A stretch of 64,000 bases of DNA from Syngnathus acus. Lineage: Eukaryota > Chordata > Actinopteri > Syngnathiformes > Syngnathidae. Of the stretch, positions 49,301 to 63,394 are shown piece after piece. Below the pieces are notes generated by a model. That model did not search any database and was not told the origin of the DNA. It worked only from the letters and a program-made list of their open reading frames with translations. Each line of letters opens with the position of its first letter. Position 1 is the stretch's first letter. The stretch spans positions 9,132,491 through 9,196,490 of the forward strand of contig NC_051092.1 in the NCBI RefSeq assembly GCF_901709675.1. Direction: 5' to 3'. Made by a program: the position numbers and the translations under genes.

Positions 49301-51094
49301 GTTTACTGCCACCCCCCCCCCCCCCCAAATATGCAAATTAGGTTAATTGAAGAGCCTAAATTGCTATAGGTGCAAATGTTTGGCTGGCAACCAATCATAT
49401 AGATCAAAAAATAGATAGCAGATTTTAAATGAATGAAAAATAGATCTTACAAATAGTTTTGAGGTTTTGGAGTAGAGGGCACAGAAACAAAATAAAGGTG
49501 GTGAGGGACTGTGTGTTGTTTGCAGATGTGCATAACTGCCCTTAATCTTTCTGAGGGACCATCTGCGTGCGTTTTTGTAGGATTACTAAAGCTGACACCA
49601 CAAGCTCAGAAGAGAAAAAAGGGCAGGACAAGGAAGAGTGATTTCATGTGCCAGTTTAAGGGCCGATTTCTAACACAAGACCGAGGTGACGTTATTTGAC
49701 AGAAAGTCGCCAATAGCAACAGTGATGATTCATTGTTTGTCGTTCGTTTGATGAATAACGTTGACCCAGATGCTCACAGCTAGAAAAGAAATTCCAGCAA
49801 TGTGGACATGAAACGAATGCGAGAATAGTTTGCTTTGATTAATAGCATATTTTTGAAATAAAAAAAGTTATTGTTGATATCGCAACCATCCCCTGTTTAT
49901 ATTAACTAGATAATATGTCAAGTTGGTTGAGACACATTGGTTCCCACGCTGTCACCTGTACAAGTCAAAAGAGCAAACAAGCAAAAGCATACGTTCGACG
50001 AGCTCGTGATGAGCGGTATTAGCAGATGAAAGGTGCCTCACTCTGTCACGCTCTCTTTCTCTATTTCTCTCTCTCTTGCCTGCAGTTGCATTTTCCTTTT
50101 TTTCCCTCCTCACTCACACAGGAGCTGCTGTCTAGCCAGGGGCAAGCATGATGACATCAGGTTTGGGTGTGATCGCAAAGGTACAAAGGTCAATTCAATC
50201 ATGTGTCATTCTTCTGAGCTGTTATACAATGGGGCGGTGGCCCCCTGCATGTGTGTCTGTGTACGCTTACTGTACATGAAAGCATCAGAGAAAAGTAGAA
50301 GAGGTGAGGTCATGGTGAAAGGCTGAATCTCTCAATGCGGCCCTTCACAGAGACATTACAATGAGCTACACAAGGAGGTCTACTTGTGTCAGCGTGTGTT
50401 TTGGTGTGTCTGTGTGCAAGTTGGATTGAATATGTGCATATCAAATAGTGTGTGCACGTGGGTGAGGCAATGCTTGAGAGCATGTGTGAAGGGAGGAAAA
50501 AAAGAGACAAAACAAAAGGAGAGCTATTTAGGAGATGAGGTAATAGTCCTCATTTTATCCTCTGTGTGTGTGTGTGTGTGCACGCACACGGAGGAGAATG
50601 TGTGGTCTTCGAGGCCGTTAAGTGTAACAGAGCCTCATGCCGCTCATACCGTCCTTGAAAGCATCCTCAGTGCTCAGTCGTCATGGTTTTGTCTCCACTG
50701 AAGCAGCGCAGGATAGAAAAATGTTTCACGTCTCATACTGGTTTAAAGGAAGCTCTCTGTTAGCTTGAATAAATGTCAGATTTTCCAGATGTACGGTGAC
50801 GTGGTTGCTTAGTACAGACCCTGACAAACATCACATCATTTCATAGGCTTTCAGAGAAGCAAAAATCACCACTAGCGCTGAAATCGTCATGCAATATCTG
50901 TCGAAATAATCACAGTGTTGGTTTTGATTTATGGACAATAGCACACACACAAATCGGAAAAGGGCTTCATGTGTGAATGCTAGGAGTCAAAAACTAGTAA
51001 AGTTATTCATTTACCTACCGAGCAGGCCTCCTATAAACGCATCTTGAGACATCTTGAGGCTGTAGGAAAAAAATCCACCAATTGCTTACCCATT

Positions 51095-51420
51095 AAAGGG
51101 GAAGTCAACCCCTACAAATTCTTTCCAGTAATATATTGTATATGCCCCTGCTAGTCTGAACACGGCATGAGATGAGTTGCACAGCAAAATCCACCAGTTT
51201 TTACCCATCTCAGTGAGCAGCCATTTTGCCACTTGCTGTCAACTGAAAATGACATCACATTAACTATCATTTCTGTTTTCATTGAGGGCACATTTAAGAA
51301 AGGCCATTGTGCAACGGACATGACATCAGTGGTGTGGTTCAAACATTTGTGATGTGTTACACCTGGATTAGTCCCAACTATTAGGTCCAAACTCATTGAA
51401 ATCATCAGTTGAGTGACAAT
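51095..51420. repeat. MITE-like repeat, copy A (TTAAAGGGGAAGTCAACCCC end)
   Basis: Begins ATTAAAGGGGAAGTCAACCC. Its core GCCATTTTGCCACTTGCTGT followed by CAACTGAAAATGACATCAC recurs inverted in copy B at 63395-63680. The right end is not clear, so the copy seems truncated. Confidence 0.5.
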
Positions 51421-51569
51421 TCTAGATGACTACTACATTAAGTGTTCTTGAAGCATATTAGTCATTCTCTCTCCCACTCCTTCATCTTAAACTTCTAACC
51501 TAGCCTTTCTGCACCTCCTTGCCGCCTCCTCTCCCCCTTTTGGCCCACTCCCATTTGACCTTGCTCCAG

Positions 51570-51635
51570 TACGCTGTGTGGAGCTGCTGCAGATCAATGA
51601 TTTCATTGAGAAGGAGCCAGTGAGGCCATTAAGAA
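51570..51635 (+). other. Exon-like 66-nt segment in DUSP8 intron 3
   Basis: A long pyrimidine tract and TTGCTCCAG precede it, and GTGAGC follows. Entered in phase 1 (as DUSP8 exon 3 leaves) it is open for 22 codons (VRCVELLQINDFIEKEPVRP, Leu-Arg) and leaves in phase 1. The other two frames have stops. No homology is recognised; it may be a cassette exon or chance. Confidence 0.25.
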
Positions 51636-54600
51636 GTGAGCTCACCTTCCCCAGAGATATCTGACCTTATTCTCAATGACCCGGGCTTCCTCCTCCCTCC
51701 CTCTGTGACTCCTTCAGCCCCTTTACCTCCCCCCCATTCCTCCTTTCCTCCACCTCGCGTTTCTCTGCGCTTGTTTCACGGTGCTGAGAACAGAGCTCTA
51801 TTTTTAGGCCCAGACTCCTGCGGTCATCACATCTGGCGCCAGTGGCCTCGATGCTCTCGCCTTGGCCTGTCGACACACAAACAAGCGTTCAACCCACCCC
51901 GGTTGGCAGAAGGAGAGCGCAAAGGTCAAAGTAAATGGCCGATGGAAATATTGTATGACATCACCTTCCCGATCCAAAAAAGTGTTTGAGATTCTCAGAA
52001 GCGTCATATCTGCACGTTGACATCAAGTTATTTTCTGCACGTATGTGATGAGCTTCTTCTTCAGGCTCACGCCTTAATGAGTTGTTGTGCAGATACATAC
52101 GGTGCACACAAAGTAGTCCCAGAAGTAAGCAAATCCATGCGGGGAAATGGACGCACGTACACATTATGGTAACAGACCTCCTCAGAAGGAGGCCATTGCA
52201 GAGTTTGTTTTATGTAACCATGTTCCTTCGCCAGCGCTCTCAACCCCCCTCGTCTGTCTCATTGGCCTCACATGATGTGCTTGATGTCATTTTCCCTTCT
52301 TTGCCTTTAAAAAAGGAAGATGAAACAGGCCTGTGTGTGCTTGTGTGTGTGTGTGTCTTTATTCATCTGCATGTGTTTTAATGTGTGCCTCTGCCAAATT
52401 TTTCCAGCATGACATGATCCTGCTCCTCTTCTTCTTCTTCCTCATCACTCTCAAGTCCCTTGCCGGCTCAAGAAGGCCAGACACACACACACACACACTC
52501 ACACACTTGCACTCACTCAAAAATACACACTCATCATTGACTTGTAGCAAAAGAAACGAGTGCACTTTTCGGTTTTATATAAGATTAGATTAGAACTGAT
52601 GATTTCCAAACTCTGGAGAAGAGCTTTGATACATTTTGGAGAGGATGAACTCATCTCGCCATCATCAAGTAACGTTGCAATGTAAATATTTATGATTTAT
52701 TTTCTTCTGAAATGGTGCTTTCAGATTGGAGAAATTCCCAATTTCAGAAACAGTTCATTTTTGCCAAATTCTTTTATGAATACCACTTCATCAAGCGCAG
52801 ACCTCAACCTCATCTATATGCCACAATTATGTCTTTAAGAGCCAAACATTTTTTTCCAGGATAAACTAAAATAAGATAAAAAGGCCAAATGTTGAAATGT
52901 CAAGAAAAGTAGGCGGGGGAATATCTGCTCAATAGTAAAAGTCAAAAATAGTAAGTCATTTTCATGCTTCCAAAAAAAACTTGGCTAGTGGGCTTTATAT
53001 TTTATTAGGAAAAAAAAAGGTCGTGTGGAAGTCTTAACACTGGATGTTTGCACCACCATGCCCTAAATATTTCAAGCATTGCTGCTTTGTGTATACAATC
53101 CATTCATAGTGCATGCCTTGCAGCTTGCCTGCATTTGAAATCTATCTGAACGCCCTTTAAACATCCCAAGCCACCCGTGTCATGCATTCATGTAGCGTCA
53201 AATAAAAATAGTTTGTTGAAACGGTTACCTAGGCAGTTTCAACACATCGGGTCAACAGAAGTAGAGCAGCGTGCTAACCTTGGATTAGCGTCTCCACATT
53301 TTGCCCCCATCAGCGTCTTCAACTTCACAGGGAATGTGGGCCAAGTGCTTGGTAGCTTAGTAGCGTTGTTAATTTAATCACTGTTACCCTGAAGGCTCTT
53401 GTACACTCGTGGTAATTTTTACCAGAAGCACGATTAAGGAAAGGAGTCACTCTCAATTAGGGTGGCGAGTTTATACCCACGAGTTGCGTGCATGCACTGC
53501 ATTCCGTTCATGCCCACTACCGTTCCTGCTATGGCGTCACTCCAGCAAACAATGGTAGAGATTCCTGTTTATCACTGGGCTATGTTTGATACACTTTATC
53601 TCAGGAATTCCACAGCACCGTTTCCTTGCTTACCTTGTTGGTCATTTTGTTTTTCCAAGCAGTTTGTGTCCATGGTCGAGACATAAGTTAAGAGCCCTTC
53701 ATGTGATTTTGGGTGCAAAAACTTGTAAAACGCTTTAATATGCCGTGACCACAATTTTAGACCGAACTTCTGGAGCCACTGCTTCCTGATAGAAGTGGGA
53801 TATTTTTTTTTTTCCATCACTATGACAACAAGCTAATTTTGGACTTCCCAGCAAGCCCAAGGCCCCAGAATAAGTAATGCGGTTGTTACTGATCATTTAT
53901 TTTCCTCATGATGCTTTCTTGTCTTCACATGCATAAATAGTCAGAGGCATGCGTACACAAAACATCAACACGCATCTACAAAAAAACAAAACCCACAAAC
54001 ATCCACTTCCTCTGCTTGTGTAACCATTTCCTGATAAACATAACTGATCAAATGACATCCGTGCACTTTGGGGTGACTGAAGCTGTCAAGAACTTTGCAT
54101 ATGCTGAATCTTGACTTCTTGTCTACCAGCTTTTTATACTCCAGAAACGCTCTACTTGTCTATTTTAACCATCTGCATGCTGTAGCATCATGAGGGCGTT
54201 GGCTTTGCTCTGAAGGAGACAGCTTGTCCGGTTCCTCTCACTGCATGGCGTCATACTTCCTCTATTGTTCTTTTGTAGCTGGCAGAGTGATGTCACTACT
54301 GGGCCTTGGATCCGACACACACACATGCACACGCACATCTCTGGGGCCTGTTGGAGCAGGAAAGCCAACCCTCGCTGTAGGCGTTGTGATAGCCGCTGTC
54401 ACCGTGCACTAATAGTCTCCTGGGTGCAGCGCCTCATTTCTGCTGCTTGACTGTGTATGAGAGGAAACTGTGCAGTGAATAAACGTTGAGTAATGCTTTT
54501 AATGTCTGGTGCTGTTATAGTGTATTTTATCTGTGAAAATGATCTTTGACTATTTGTTTTATTACCTAGACCAAGCTTAGTTTTTTTTTTGCCATTAGTC

Positions 54601-54699
54601 AGTAGGATTGCATAAACATTACATCAACAATTTGGCAACTTGGAACTTTGCATGTTCTGCACCGAGCTTGCGCGTTTTTTTTTTTTTGCTGTGAGTGTG

Positions 54700-54858
54700 A
54701 ATGTGTGTATTTCTGTTTGTCGATGTACTATGCCTCGCCTTGACCACCCTGGACTGGCGACCAGTCCACCCACTTAGTACCCAAGGCCATCTGGAATATA
54801 GGCGCCATCTTACCCATGACCCTAAAAAGGACAAATGCGTTTGGAAAATGGATGGATC
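54700..54858. repeat. Dispersed teleost repeat, reverse orientation (fragment)
   Basis: Contains CTGGACTGGCGACCAGTCCA, CCATCTTACCCATGACCCTA and ends GAAAATGGATGGATCC, the usual tail of the family described at 27530-27836 read from the other strand. Confidence 0.55.
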
Positions 54859-57800
54859 CAGAGTAAGCGCTCCGGAGCCAGCAAATGGAATTTCGATCAT
54901 TATATGTAGTCATGGCTCCCCCCTTTTGAATGCACAGCATACAATCTGTCACATCGTTTGAATCAAGCGAGTCAATTGTCCACTTGAATATTCTTTAGCT
55001 TTTATCTAAATAATAGTTTTTGTTTCCTTCAACAAGCAAGGCAATGTAGCATAATCAAACCACCTAACCAGCTTTGCTGAGGGACATTTAATAAATACAA
55101 AACTGATCTGGGAGCTGCCAGTCAGGCTTTGTTGCAGATGCCTAAGCTGCTGTCAGTACCCGTTGATGTGCGCTTTGCAATATTACGCTGCTACCATGGG
55201 AGCAGTTCATCCAAGTATTACACATCGTGTAAGAGAGGTGAGATCAAGGGCTTCCCAGCTCATTGTATGTGGGAACAGGAACTAAAAATGTTTTAATGTG
55301 ATTATGGTCCGTGTAAACATTCACCTTAAAATACACAAGGAAGTACAATAAAATAGGAACTTATTTTCTGTTTCCCTTTGCATGCAGCTAAAATATAACT
55401 TCAAGAGAACACCTATGATGATGCTCACTTCACAACATAATGTTCAATGTTTACTATATGCTTACATACGTCGCTATGTTGCTCTTACTGTGTTGATATT
55501 GAGCATCACACCTCAATTCAATTCTTACACACACACTAACACATATGCACTGCTTAATGGCTCCAACTGGTATTTTTAAGGATGTACAATTTATGGTTTA
55601 TGAGACCCTTCTGCTCCTAAAAGCACCTTTCTTGGATAACGTACCCTCCTCTTCATGTTTCGTGCATGTGTTTGCTTGCGGTTGCAGGATTGAACAGATT
55701 GACTGAAGTAATTTCTTTGCAGTAAAACTGCACCAGTAACTTTGGATGCTGAGCTCCTCCAGGGGGTTAAGTAGCTTGGAACACAGGCAGGCTCCACCAC
55801 ACGACTGGGTGCACTATCTCATGCGTACACACATGCAAATGAGTTGACCGTGTCATTCATCTGTGCCTTTTGTAATCTCATCCACCATATGCTTGCCTGC
55901 TTCCTAGTGTTTCCATCCCTCTCAAGATTTCCTTATATCTGTTTACTCTGTTTAGCGTTTCCACGTTTTCCCTGTTAAATGACTCAAAATTGCCCATATC
56001 TTCTTGACTGATCTGCTTTTCAAAGCCAATGTGTTGAGAGGGAAGTTTGAGAGACATCCGTCTAAAACGTGACATCAATCAAACTTCATTGGAGATTTTT
56101 TATCAATACTTGGGAGATGAGAAAAGACACGCATGCTTGTTGCACTTCATCACCCTCACACACACACATAGATGATTACGTACCACACCACCAATGTCCC
56201 CTGTGGGATGACCAGATCAGCTATCATCCCCCCTCACCCAATTGCCAATCTGCCTATCCTCCCCTCCAACACCCCCACCCCCCCTCATTCAATTTCTCCA
56301 TCTCTCCCCCGACAACTACCTCAGCCCCTTGGCATGGCAGCTGTGTCCTCCTGTAGGCATTACATCACCGTAAGAGCAGTCTTGTTACTGATCCCCTGAC
56401 AACCAGCACCATAAACACACACACAAATGTCATGCACATAGAGTCACACACTTGTGCAAAGGTGCACTGACCCATGTTTGTAGGGCAAAGTGTTCACCCC
56501 TAATCTTAGACACCGCTTCTTTTGTTCCTCACAGGTGAACACACACATGCACAAACCCAATTAACTCACAGCTTTCATCACCCTAAACCTCCCCTATCTG
56601 GAAAATGACATTGTGCCTTCCTATGCAATCCTGACAGATGATCTATGGTTTTGGATTACACTCTTGCCATTACCTGTTTTAGCTAGGAGGGGAAAAGGGG
56701 TCATGCACTTCCCATTCCCAAATATATATTTAAAAATAAATGAGAAGGTTTAATTATTCACCCCCAAAAAAAGTACTTTTTTTTTTATTTTATATACAAG
56801 TGCTGTTAGTCTCTAAGTTACAATGCCAAAAAATAGCCAGATATTCAGTTATTTGAAAATGTATTCAGCAGAGGAATTGCTGCCTTCAAACAACCACAGA
56901 ATTGTTTTCTTTTTGTTGTTCTAAATGTCTTACCTTAAACTTCTAAAAATAATTCGAGATCATTTTATTCATGGTGTACGTATTTTTTTATTTACTGGAC
57001 CAAATATTAATGTCATTATTTATGTTTGAAAAAAATACATCGTTATTGTGATATATTTAATCGTTAATCAGGCAATCTCCTACTATTGATTCAAAATGTT
57101 TAATTTACAAGCCACGCCATACTAAAGAACCCCGTTACAAATTACTACCAGCTGTGGCTGCAAATTTCATATCTTCCTTTTGAAATGTCAAAAGCATCAA
57201 TAAATTAAATAATCACAGACTTCATAAAGTGCACATTGTTTTAAGAAGTTTTCTTTGCAAAAATGGTCCGTGTTTGAACTACTATCCCATTTCCGCAAAA
57301 CAGACCAACCACAATCTTAAACGTCACCGTACTGTCCTTCCAGCCAATCATATAGCGTGAGGTCATCAAAAGGCTTAGGCTCACGAGTTGATCTGAACAC
57401 CCAAGTACGTAGTTGTGGTGGAGCTGAGCTCACAAATTTTAGTTCCATGATTAAATCGCCATGCCCACTCAAACAAGAACTAATTACCACCCATTTGTGT
57501 GCAGCGCGAGTAAAAAGTAAAGTTTTGTATGAGTTTATCATAACCACACATGAATCCTGAATGTAACACATAATATTTCCATTCACAATTCCTGTGGAGC
57601 AAATTTGTAAGGATTTAACTAAATGTTATCAAGGGTTTAATATTGTGTTGTGCTCCTTGAGTAATCAGAGGAGAGGGTGGCCAGAATGACAGGGCCACCT
57701 ATTTCTGTCGTCGCAGAGAACACACGTGCGGTCAATAAAACAGCCTGGTTGCCATTTGCTATACTGTATATCCCGCAGTAATCCCCCAATTAGCACACCT

Positions 57801-58671
57801 ACTATTCTCAACCACGTTATTCGGAAGAATGGGAGAAGGGAGATGTAGGAGAAAGCGACAAGGTCATGTCATACGACAAATTCCTGTATATATACGTATC
57901 TATATTTTTTTATATCTTCTGTAGTCCATCGTTTGAGCTTGTCTTCCACAATACAATGTGAACGCAGTTCTAGTGTCTGTAAAATACATTGCAATGGTCA
58001 GTGTGTGCTACTGTTGTTCATGGTTGGACATTAAACAGATCACCACTGAGTGACTATTAAATCACACTCCCTGCACAAGGCTCTTGTCACCCGTTTGGGA
58101 TTATTTATGGTGGTCGACGACGATGATGAGATCAGTATGTAAGCACACCCCAACTGGAGATCTTTTACAAACTTATTTGCGTTCATCTTTGGCAATCACT
58201 TCATGTACGAAAAACCATATGACTAGTGCAGCATGATGTTTCAACGTGAGGCTCAGAATTTGGACACGCATCAAAAATGCAGCTCAATGTGAAAGAAACA
58301 TTTTTTTGAAATAGTTTATTACTTTCTCTTTAACATGCCGACTCTTTTCAAAAATAAACATAATGTGAGCTCAAATTTATTATACCATTTTTCTTAGTAC
58401 ATTTTTGGGTTTAGCAACTAAAAATAGGTAACGACGGCTTTCTATTCCCTCTGCCTAAGCAGTAATATAATGTCATTTGCTCCCCCCCCCACAATAACTG
58501 AACTTGCGGGCTACATATTTGCCATTCCATAGTAAAGTACCAAGCGTCAGTGGCCTGTCACATTGAGAATGTCTCCACGCCACAAGCTTGTTGAGTTTTC
58601 CTCCCAAGGCTTCCTCTTTCATCTGCTTTAGTTCTTTTTCCATTCTCTCCCCTAATGTAACATTTTTCTCT

Positions 58672-58698
58672 CTCTCTTTTTTTTTTTTTTTTTTTTTA
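58672..58698. repeat. CT-to-poly-T low-complexity tract
   Basis: TCTCTCTC leads into about 20 consecutive T. Confidence 0.9.
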
Positions 58699-58843
58699 CC
58701 ATTAAAAACAAAACCGCATTGGACAGGACTGCGGACTATAGCCCAACAAGACCATGATGTCGCATACATTCTGACAGTAGAAATGTCTGTCCATAAAAGC
58801 TATTGAGTCATTGTAAAAGCTCAATCACCTTTTTATTATTTTC

Positions 58844-59079
58844 CAGCTTAGTTCCACTTGAAAAATTGTTCTGATGACTCAAACTATTCATACATATGCC
58901 CACGTACAGCCATGCATTCCCATCCCTCAACTAGTTAAGTCATCTTAAACGCTCGATAAACTTTAATAGCTCGACAGCTTAGTTCCACTTGAAAAATAGT
59001 TGTGATGACTCAAACTATTGATACGTACATACAGCCATGTACAGCCGTGCATTCCCATCCCTTAACTAGTTAAGTCATG
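58844..59079. repeat. 131-bp tandem duplication
   Basis: The unit beginning CAGCTTAGTTCCACTTGAAA at 58844 starts again at 58975. Both copies contain GATGACTCAAACTATT, CATTCCCATCCC and AACTAGTTAAGTCAT. The copies differ by scattered substitutions and a small indel, so the duplication is not very recent. Confidence 0.85.
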
Positions 59080-59099
59080 TAGTCACGTATAGCTGCTGA

Positions 59100-60061
59100 A
59101 GTACCTGTTAGCCTCTAAACTTCCCCAGTAGAGGCCAGCTCTCCAGCTCGCTCCCTGAGGTGGCCGCATATTTGTTGGCTGAGTAAGGAATGCGGTTACA
59201 TGCCTTGGACATTAGCTATGATGGAGCTCTGGCTCCACTGGAAAGGGGGGTGCAGAGAAGGAGAGGGGGCAGGCTCCGGCCTCGCGGCAAGTGAGCTCAT
59301 TCACCCTCCAAGCTCGAGGAGAGCGAGTGGCGGCGTCATCCTCCATTGCAGAGAGAGCCATCAGAAAGAGGAGGGAGGCAGAGGGAGGGGAGGAGTTTTA
59401 CTCTGGCGAGTGAGCGAATGGGAGACGTGGAGCCGCACAACAATAGTGGGTTGCTCTTCTTGCTGTGGACTCACTGAGAAGGCGAGAGCCTGAGCTAAGT
59501 CAGAAGCTCTCAGACCAGCTGCAGGCAGAATACAGCTGGCACATTTGTGCTGGAAAACATTTTGCTCCTTTTCCTATTGCTCTCTCAGCGGTCGCCATTC
59601 TCAGCAAAACCACAGAATTACGAAATATTTACCCAAGAGCATTTCTGGGATTTTTGCATTCACATAGGATTCTGGCCACATGTGGACTTGTTTGAAGGCT
59701 TTTGAGGTGCAGCACCACAGATACTTGGACTTTTTTTTGTGCATAAGGTCCATTAGAGAGGGTCGTTAACAAGGCCCCGGAACAACTTGAATATCCAGTG
59801 TGTGTAGTCTGACATCAAATACAGTTTTAGCAACCTTGGTTGGAATTTTCTTCTCCATCGGAATTCGAAAGAAGACATTTTTTGCTCGAGACTCTTGCAA
59901 GGGTTTGCGTCATCTCCGAAGAAGCCGGATTGTGTTCTTGGGGATGCCACTTGATGTGGTGATATCCCCCACAGAGAATCGTTTTTGGCCGGACCTCCAC
60001 GACACAGATATGAGGCTGAAGATCCGGGTCCGCAGGATGAAGGAGGGGAGAGAGCTCCGAG
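59100..60061 (+). other. Leader-like segment and possible alternative first exon
   Basis: A GC-richer block with GA-rich stretches (59250-59420) is followed by UTR-like sequence and an open frame ending in a donor, CTCCGAG|GTGTGT at 60061. From the ATG at 59944 the frame encodes MPLDVVISPTENRFWPDLHD and then TDMRLKIRVRRMKEGRELRG, leaving phase 1. That is the same phase as the DUSP8 exon-3 donor, so it could splice to the next DUSP8 exon as an alternative start without the CH2 domain. It could equally be the first exon of another downstream gene. The peptide is not recognised. Confidence 0.3.
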
Positions 60062-61645
60062 GTGTGTAACCCACCTGGACACACAACGATGGGTCGTGTG
60101 TGTGTATCAGTGTGTTTGATTTAAGGGGTATGAACAAGCGCCTACTTTGTAATGAAACGGGAGTATGTGGGATCTTCACATACGTGAAGAGAATGCAAAA
60201 GAAAAGATTTGTGGCAGTGGTGACGCTAGTATGTTTTTCCACTTGAGACTATAAACACACGTGCAAAGAGAGAGAAAGTGAAATGGACAAGAATGAAGTA
60301 TAATGATGTTAAAATATTAGCCTCCACCACTAACAGACAGGCTGAGCTCTTTGAGTGGATCATTGGTTTCCCTCATCTTTTGTCTTCACTATTACACTGT
60401 TAAAGAGGTAATAGAAAGGAGGATTAGGAGGATGACATCATGAAGATGAAATACAATGAGAAAGGGGGTTCGGGCGAGAGAATGAGAGCTGTGACCCACG
60501 GTATGACATAGTGCTCATGCTCTCACAGCCTGCGGTCATTGAGATGTAAAACTGTCACAAAGGCGCCATTCTCTCTCTTCTTGGCTTTTCTTGCTCTCTT
60601 ACTCAATACTCACACTCGCTCTCTTTTCAGAATGTATGTGGAGATTGTGTTATCATTGTGTGTGGTGTGCACTGCAGGTGTCAAAGACAACACGTTTTCA
60701 CACAGGCATGAGGCAATACATTCATACTGAACAAAGTGCACGCAGCCATTCCCTGCGCTTTACGCGCACGTGTCACATGTGTACGTTTATTGGATTCGAT
60801 TCAAAGTTGTTTGCAAAGCAAACCACTACTTTTTTTTTGTGTTTGCCAATGTGTTTGCATAGCAGCGTGTACGGTTCATTTTACATTGAGGCTTCGCTGC
60901 TGGAGCTGACACGCTTGTTTTTTCAGAAAATGTAATAAGTTGGGAGGTTATTTTAAGACATTTAACACATTCTTAGTGCAGTCTTGGTTACAGCAAAATA
61001 TACAGTGCACTGTATTTGGACTGTAACAAAAATAATTGATTAATTTCTTCTTTTTTTTTATTCATCGTTGAATCAGATTAAAAAAATAATTTCACCTCTT
61101 TGTTCAAAAGCAGTCCATTATTTCAAATTGGCTGTTGAAAATGTAAAAAATAATTATTTATAATTCAGTTTCTGGTGCATAAGATAATAGAGAAAAATGT
61201 TGATCACTGTATTCTTAAGAAAAAGAAAATGTTTGATTTTAAATCAACACAAAGATAATCAGTCCGTTTTCTTCGACAACTACAGAAATGGCATCTTTAC
61301 TGATGTCAAGATGAAATTCTAAGCATTTGGGCAATTTAATAAAAAGGCATCTAAACGATTTATCGGTTATTAAAATCTTTATCGTTTCATTGTTGCAGCT
61401 GCACAGCATATTGGTCTATGTTACGTCATACTACATAATGTGCAGAAACAGCTCTTCATCAAAGTGACATTTTGTTGCTGTTTGCGGATTTAATCATTAG
61501 ACAGGATGCCATGTTAATCATACGGTCCAAGAGTCCTCAACATGACGCCTGCTTGAAAAGATGACATCACCCTCTTGTCTCATCTGTGCACTGTCAATCT
61601 TGTCTGTTTTGACACAATTGGTCATCAGATGCCCCTCCTCCCCCC

Positions 61646-61647
<2 letters not shown>

Positions 61648-61728
<81 letters not shown>
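61648..61728. repeat. (CA)n microsatellite
   Basis: An uninterrupted CA run of about 40 units. The long Thr-His and Cys-Val open frames over it are artefacts of the repeat. Confidence 0.95.
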
Positions 61729-61729
<1 letters not shown>

Positions 61730-63394
61730 AGCCCTTCCTTTCTCCGGGCTGCAATTCAGCCTTTGTGGTGCTGAGTGGGACATGTGTGCAATGATGTCAT
61801 GTTTGGGGGGTGGTGGGGATGGGAGGCAGGGGGGTGGGTAAACATTGAAATGCTAATGTACCCTCCTGGGTTGGGGGGACAGCTGGAGGTGCATGGGTGG
61901 CGTCATGTCTCCCCTGATATGAAGAGGAAGAGCAGTGGAGGGGTGCGGGGTGGTCATTCATGCAGATCAATGCTTGTAGGCTGTGGGTGGGTTGTGGGCG
62001 TATGGTTGACCGAGTCACCTCTCCATTAACGACAGAAAGCTACGTACTTTTACAGGAGCTTGAACACAGAGGGGAGAGGGAGTTGGCTTGTATTGATAAA
62101 GCAGTCAATTGCACCAAATAGGAGTGATGATGTAACAGCAGAGCTCCCATTAACCAACCACATGGTGTGTATCTCCGTCCAGATTGGTCTGCGGGTTCCA
62201 CTCGAGCATTCATCGTTCAACTTTCGGCATCAATTGACAAAAGTGCACCGAGTGTGATCCAAACATCTGCTGCTGATCCCAGATAGTAAGACTGAAGGTT
62301 TGAATTCTTTTGAGTTCGTTATAAGAAATGAGGGATGAGGAAAAGCAGTCAAGAGGCCTGAGTGCTACACTCTCACAGGAAGGGTTTTTTTTGGGGGGGG
62401 GAGCAGTAAGCAGTTGCATAAGTGATGAATTGGGCAGAGGGAAACGGAAAAAGGAAGTCACCGCTGGTGAGTTTTGCCGATGGCGACACAGTGCCCTCTT
62501 TCCTTTTTTTTAAGATGGTGTGTTCCTGAATCGGTTTGTCACGTCCTAATTATTTCCCACATGTATAAATACTGCATTTAAACATCCACAAACATCCTGT
62601 CTGTAGTTTTCCCCTTGCCAAAGCCTAGATTCCTTAACCATCAGATGTGATAGCATAGCGTGCGATCTGTTGGAACGATGACTACAATTCCCTATTCTGT
62701 CTTCCACAAATACTGTATGGGCTGCCATTTGTGTTCATGTGTAAAGTATCAGCATGTCACGCTCGACTGATTATCACGCCGCACTGAAGATGAACTCATC
62801 CTTCCCAGTTGACCTTCTGATGTCATGTTGAGAGACAGCTGGCTTGGTGTGTGTCACAGGGTATTTTCAATGACTTCATTGTGAGTCCTCGCTTGTGTGT
62901 TTGCGTTATGCTCACAGATTGGAATGGGTCGTCGTTTTCTTTTCTGGAGAATGTGAGGTCATGTCTCTATTCAGAGTGTGCGTGTGTGTATGCATGTGCG
63001 CACTGTGTACTATAACATCCTGACAACACACAAGGGGAACACCATGAGCCAACTGTCCTTCCTTGTTGTCATGACAACTTTAAGGAGAGGGCGGTCAGGT
63101 GACAAGGTGACAATAACGTATAACGTATACGACAATAATCTCCTGGCTGTGTCAAGCTCGAGCTGCCTACCAAGGAGGTATCTGTCATTGTATTGACGTC
63201 ATGTAACTACCCTTTATAACAACACTTGGCCCAGGTCGCTTATCTCTGACTTGAGCCGCTTCATTCCAGTAACTGTCACTCATTCTTTGAGTCACACACT
63301 GGTTCAGCACGTTTCCTGCTCTTCTCTATTTGTTTATCCAACATGAGATAATTTCATCAACTGCAATCACTATATTATTCCAGACACATATTTA

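Noticed and set aside
51636-51989. 117-codon Pro/Ser-rich open frame
   Set aside because: It is a product of a CT-rich low-complexity tract with no recognisable domain.
61561-61841. Thr-His repeat open frames
   Set aside because: They are translations of the CA microsatellite.
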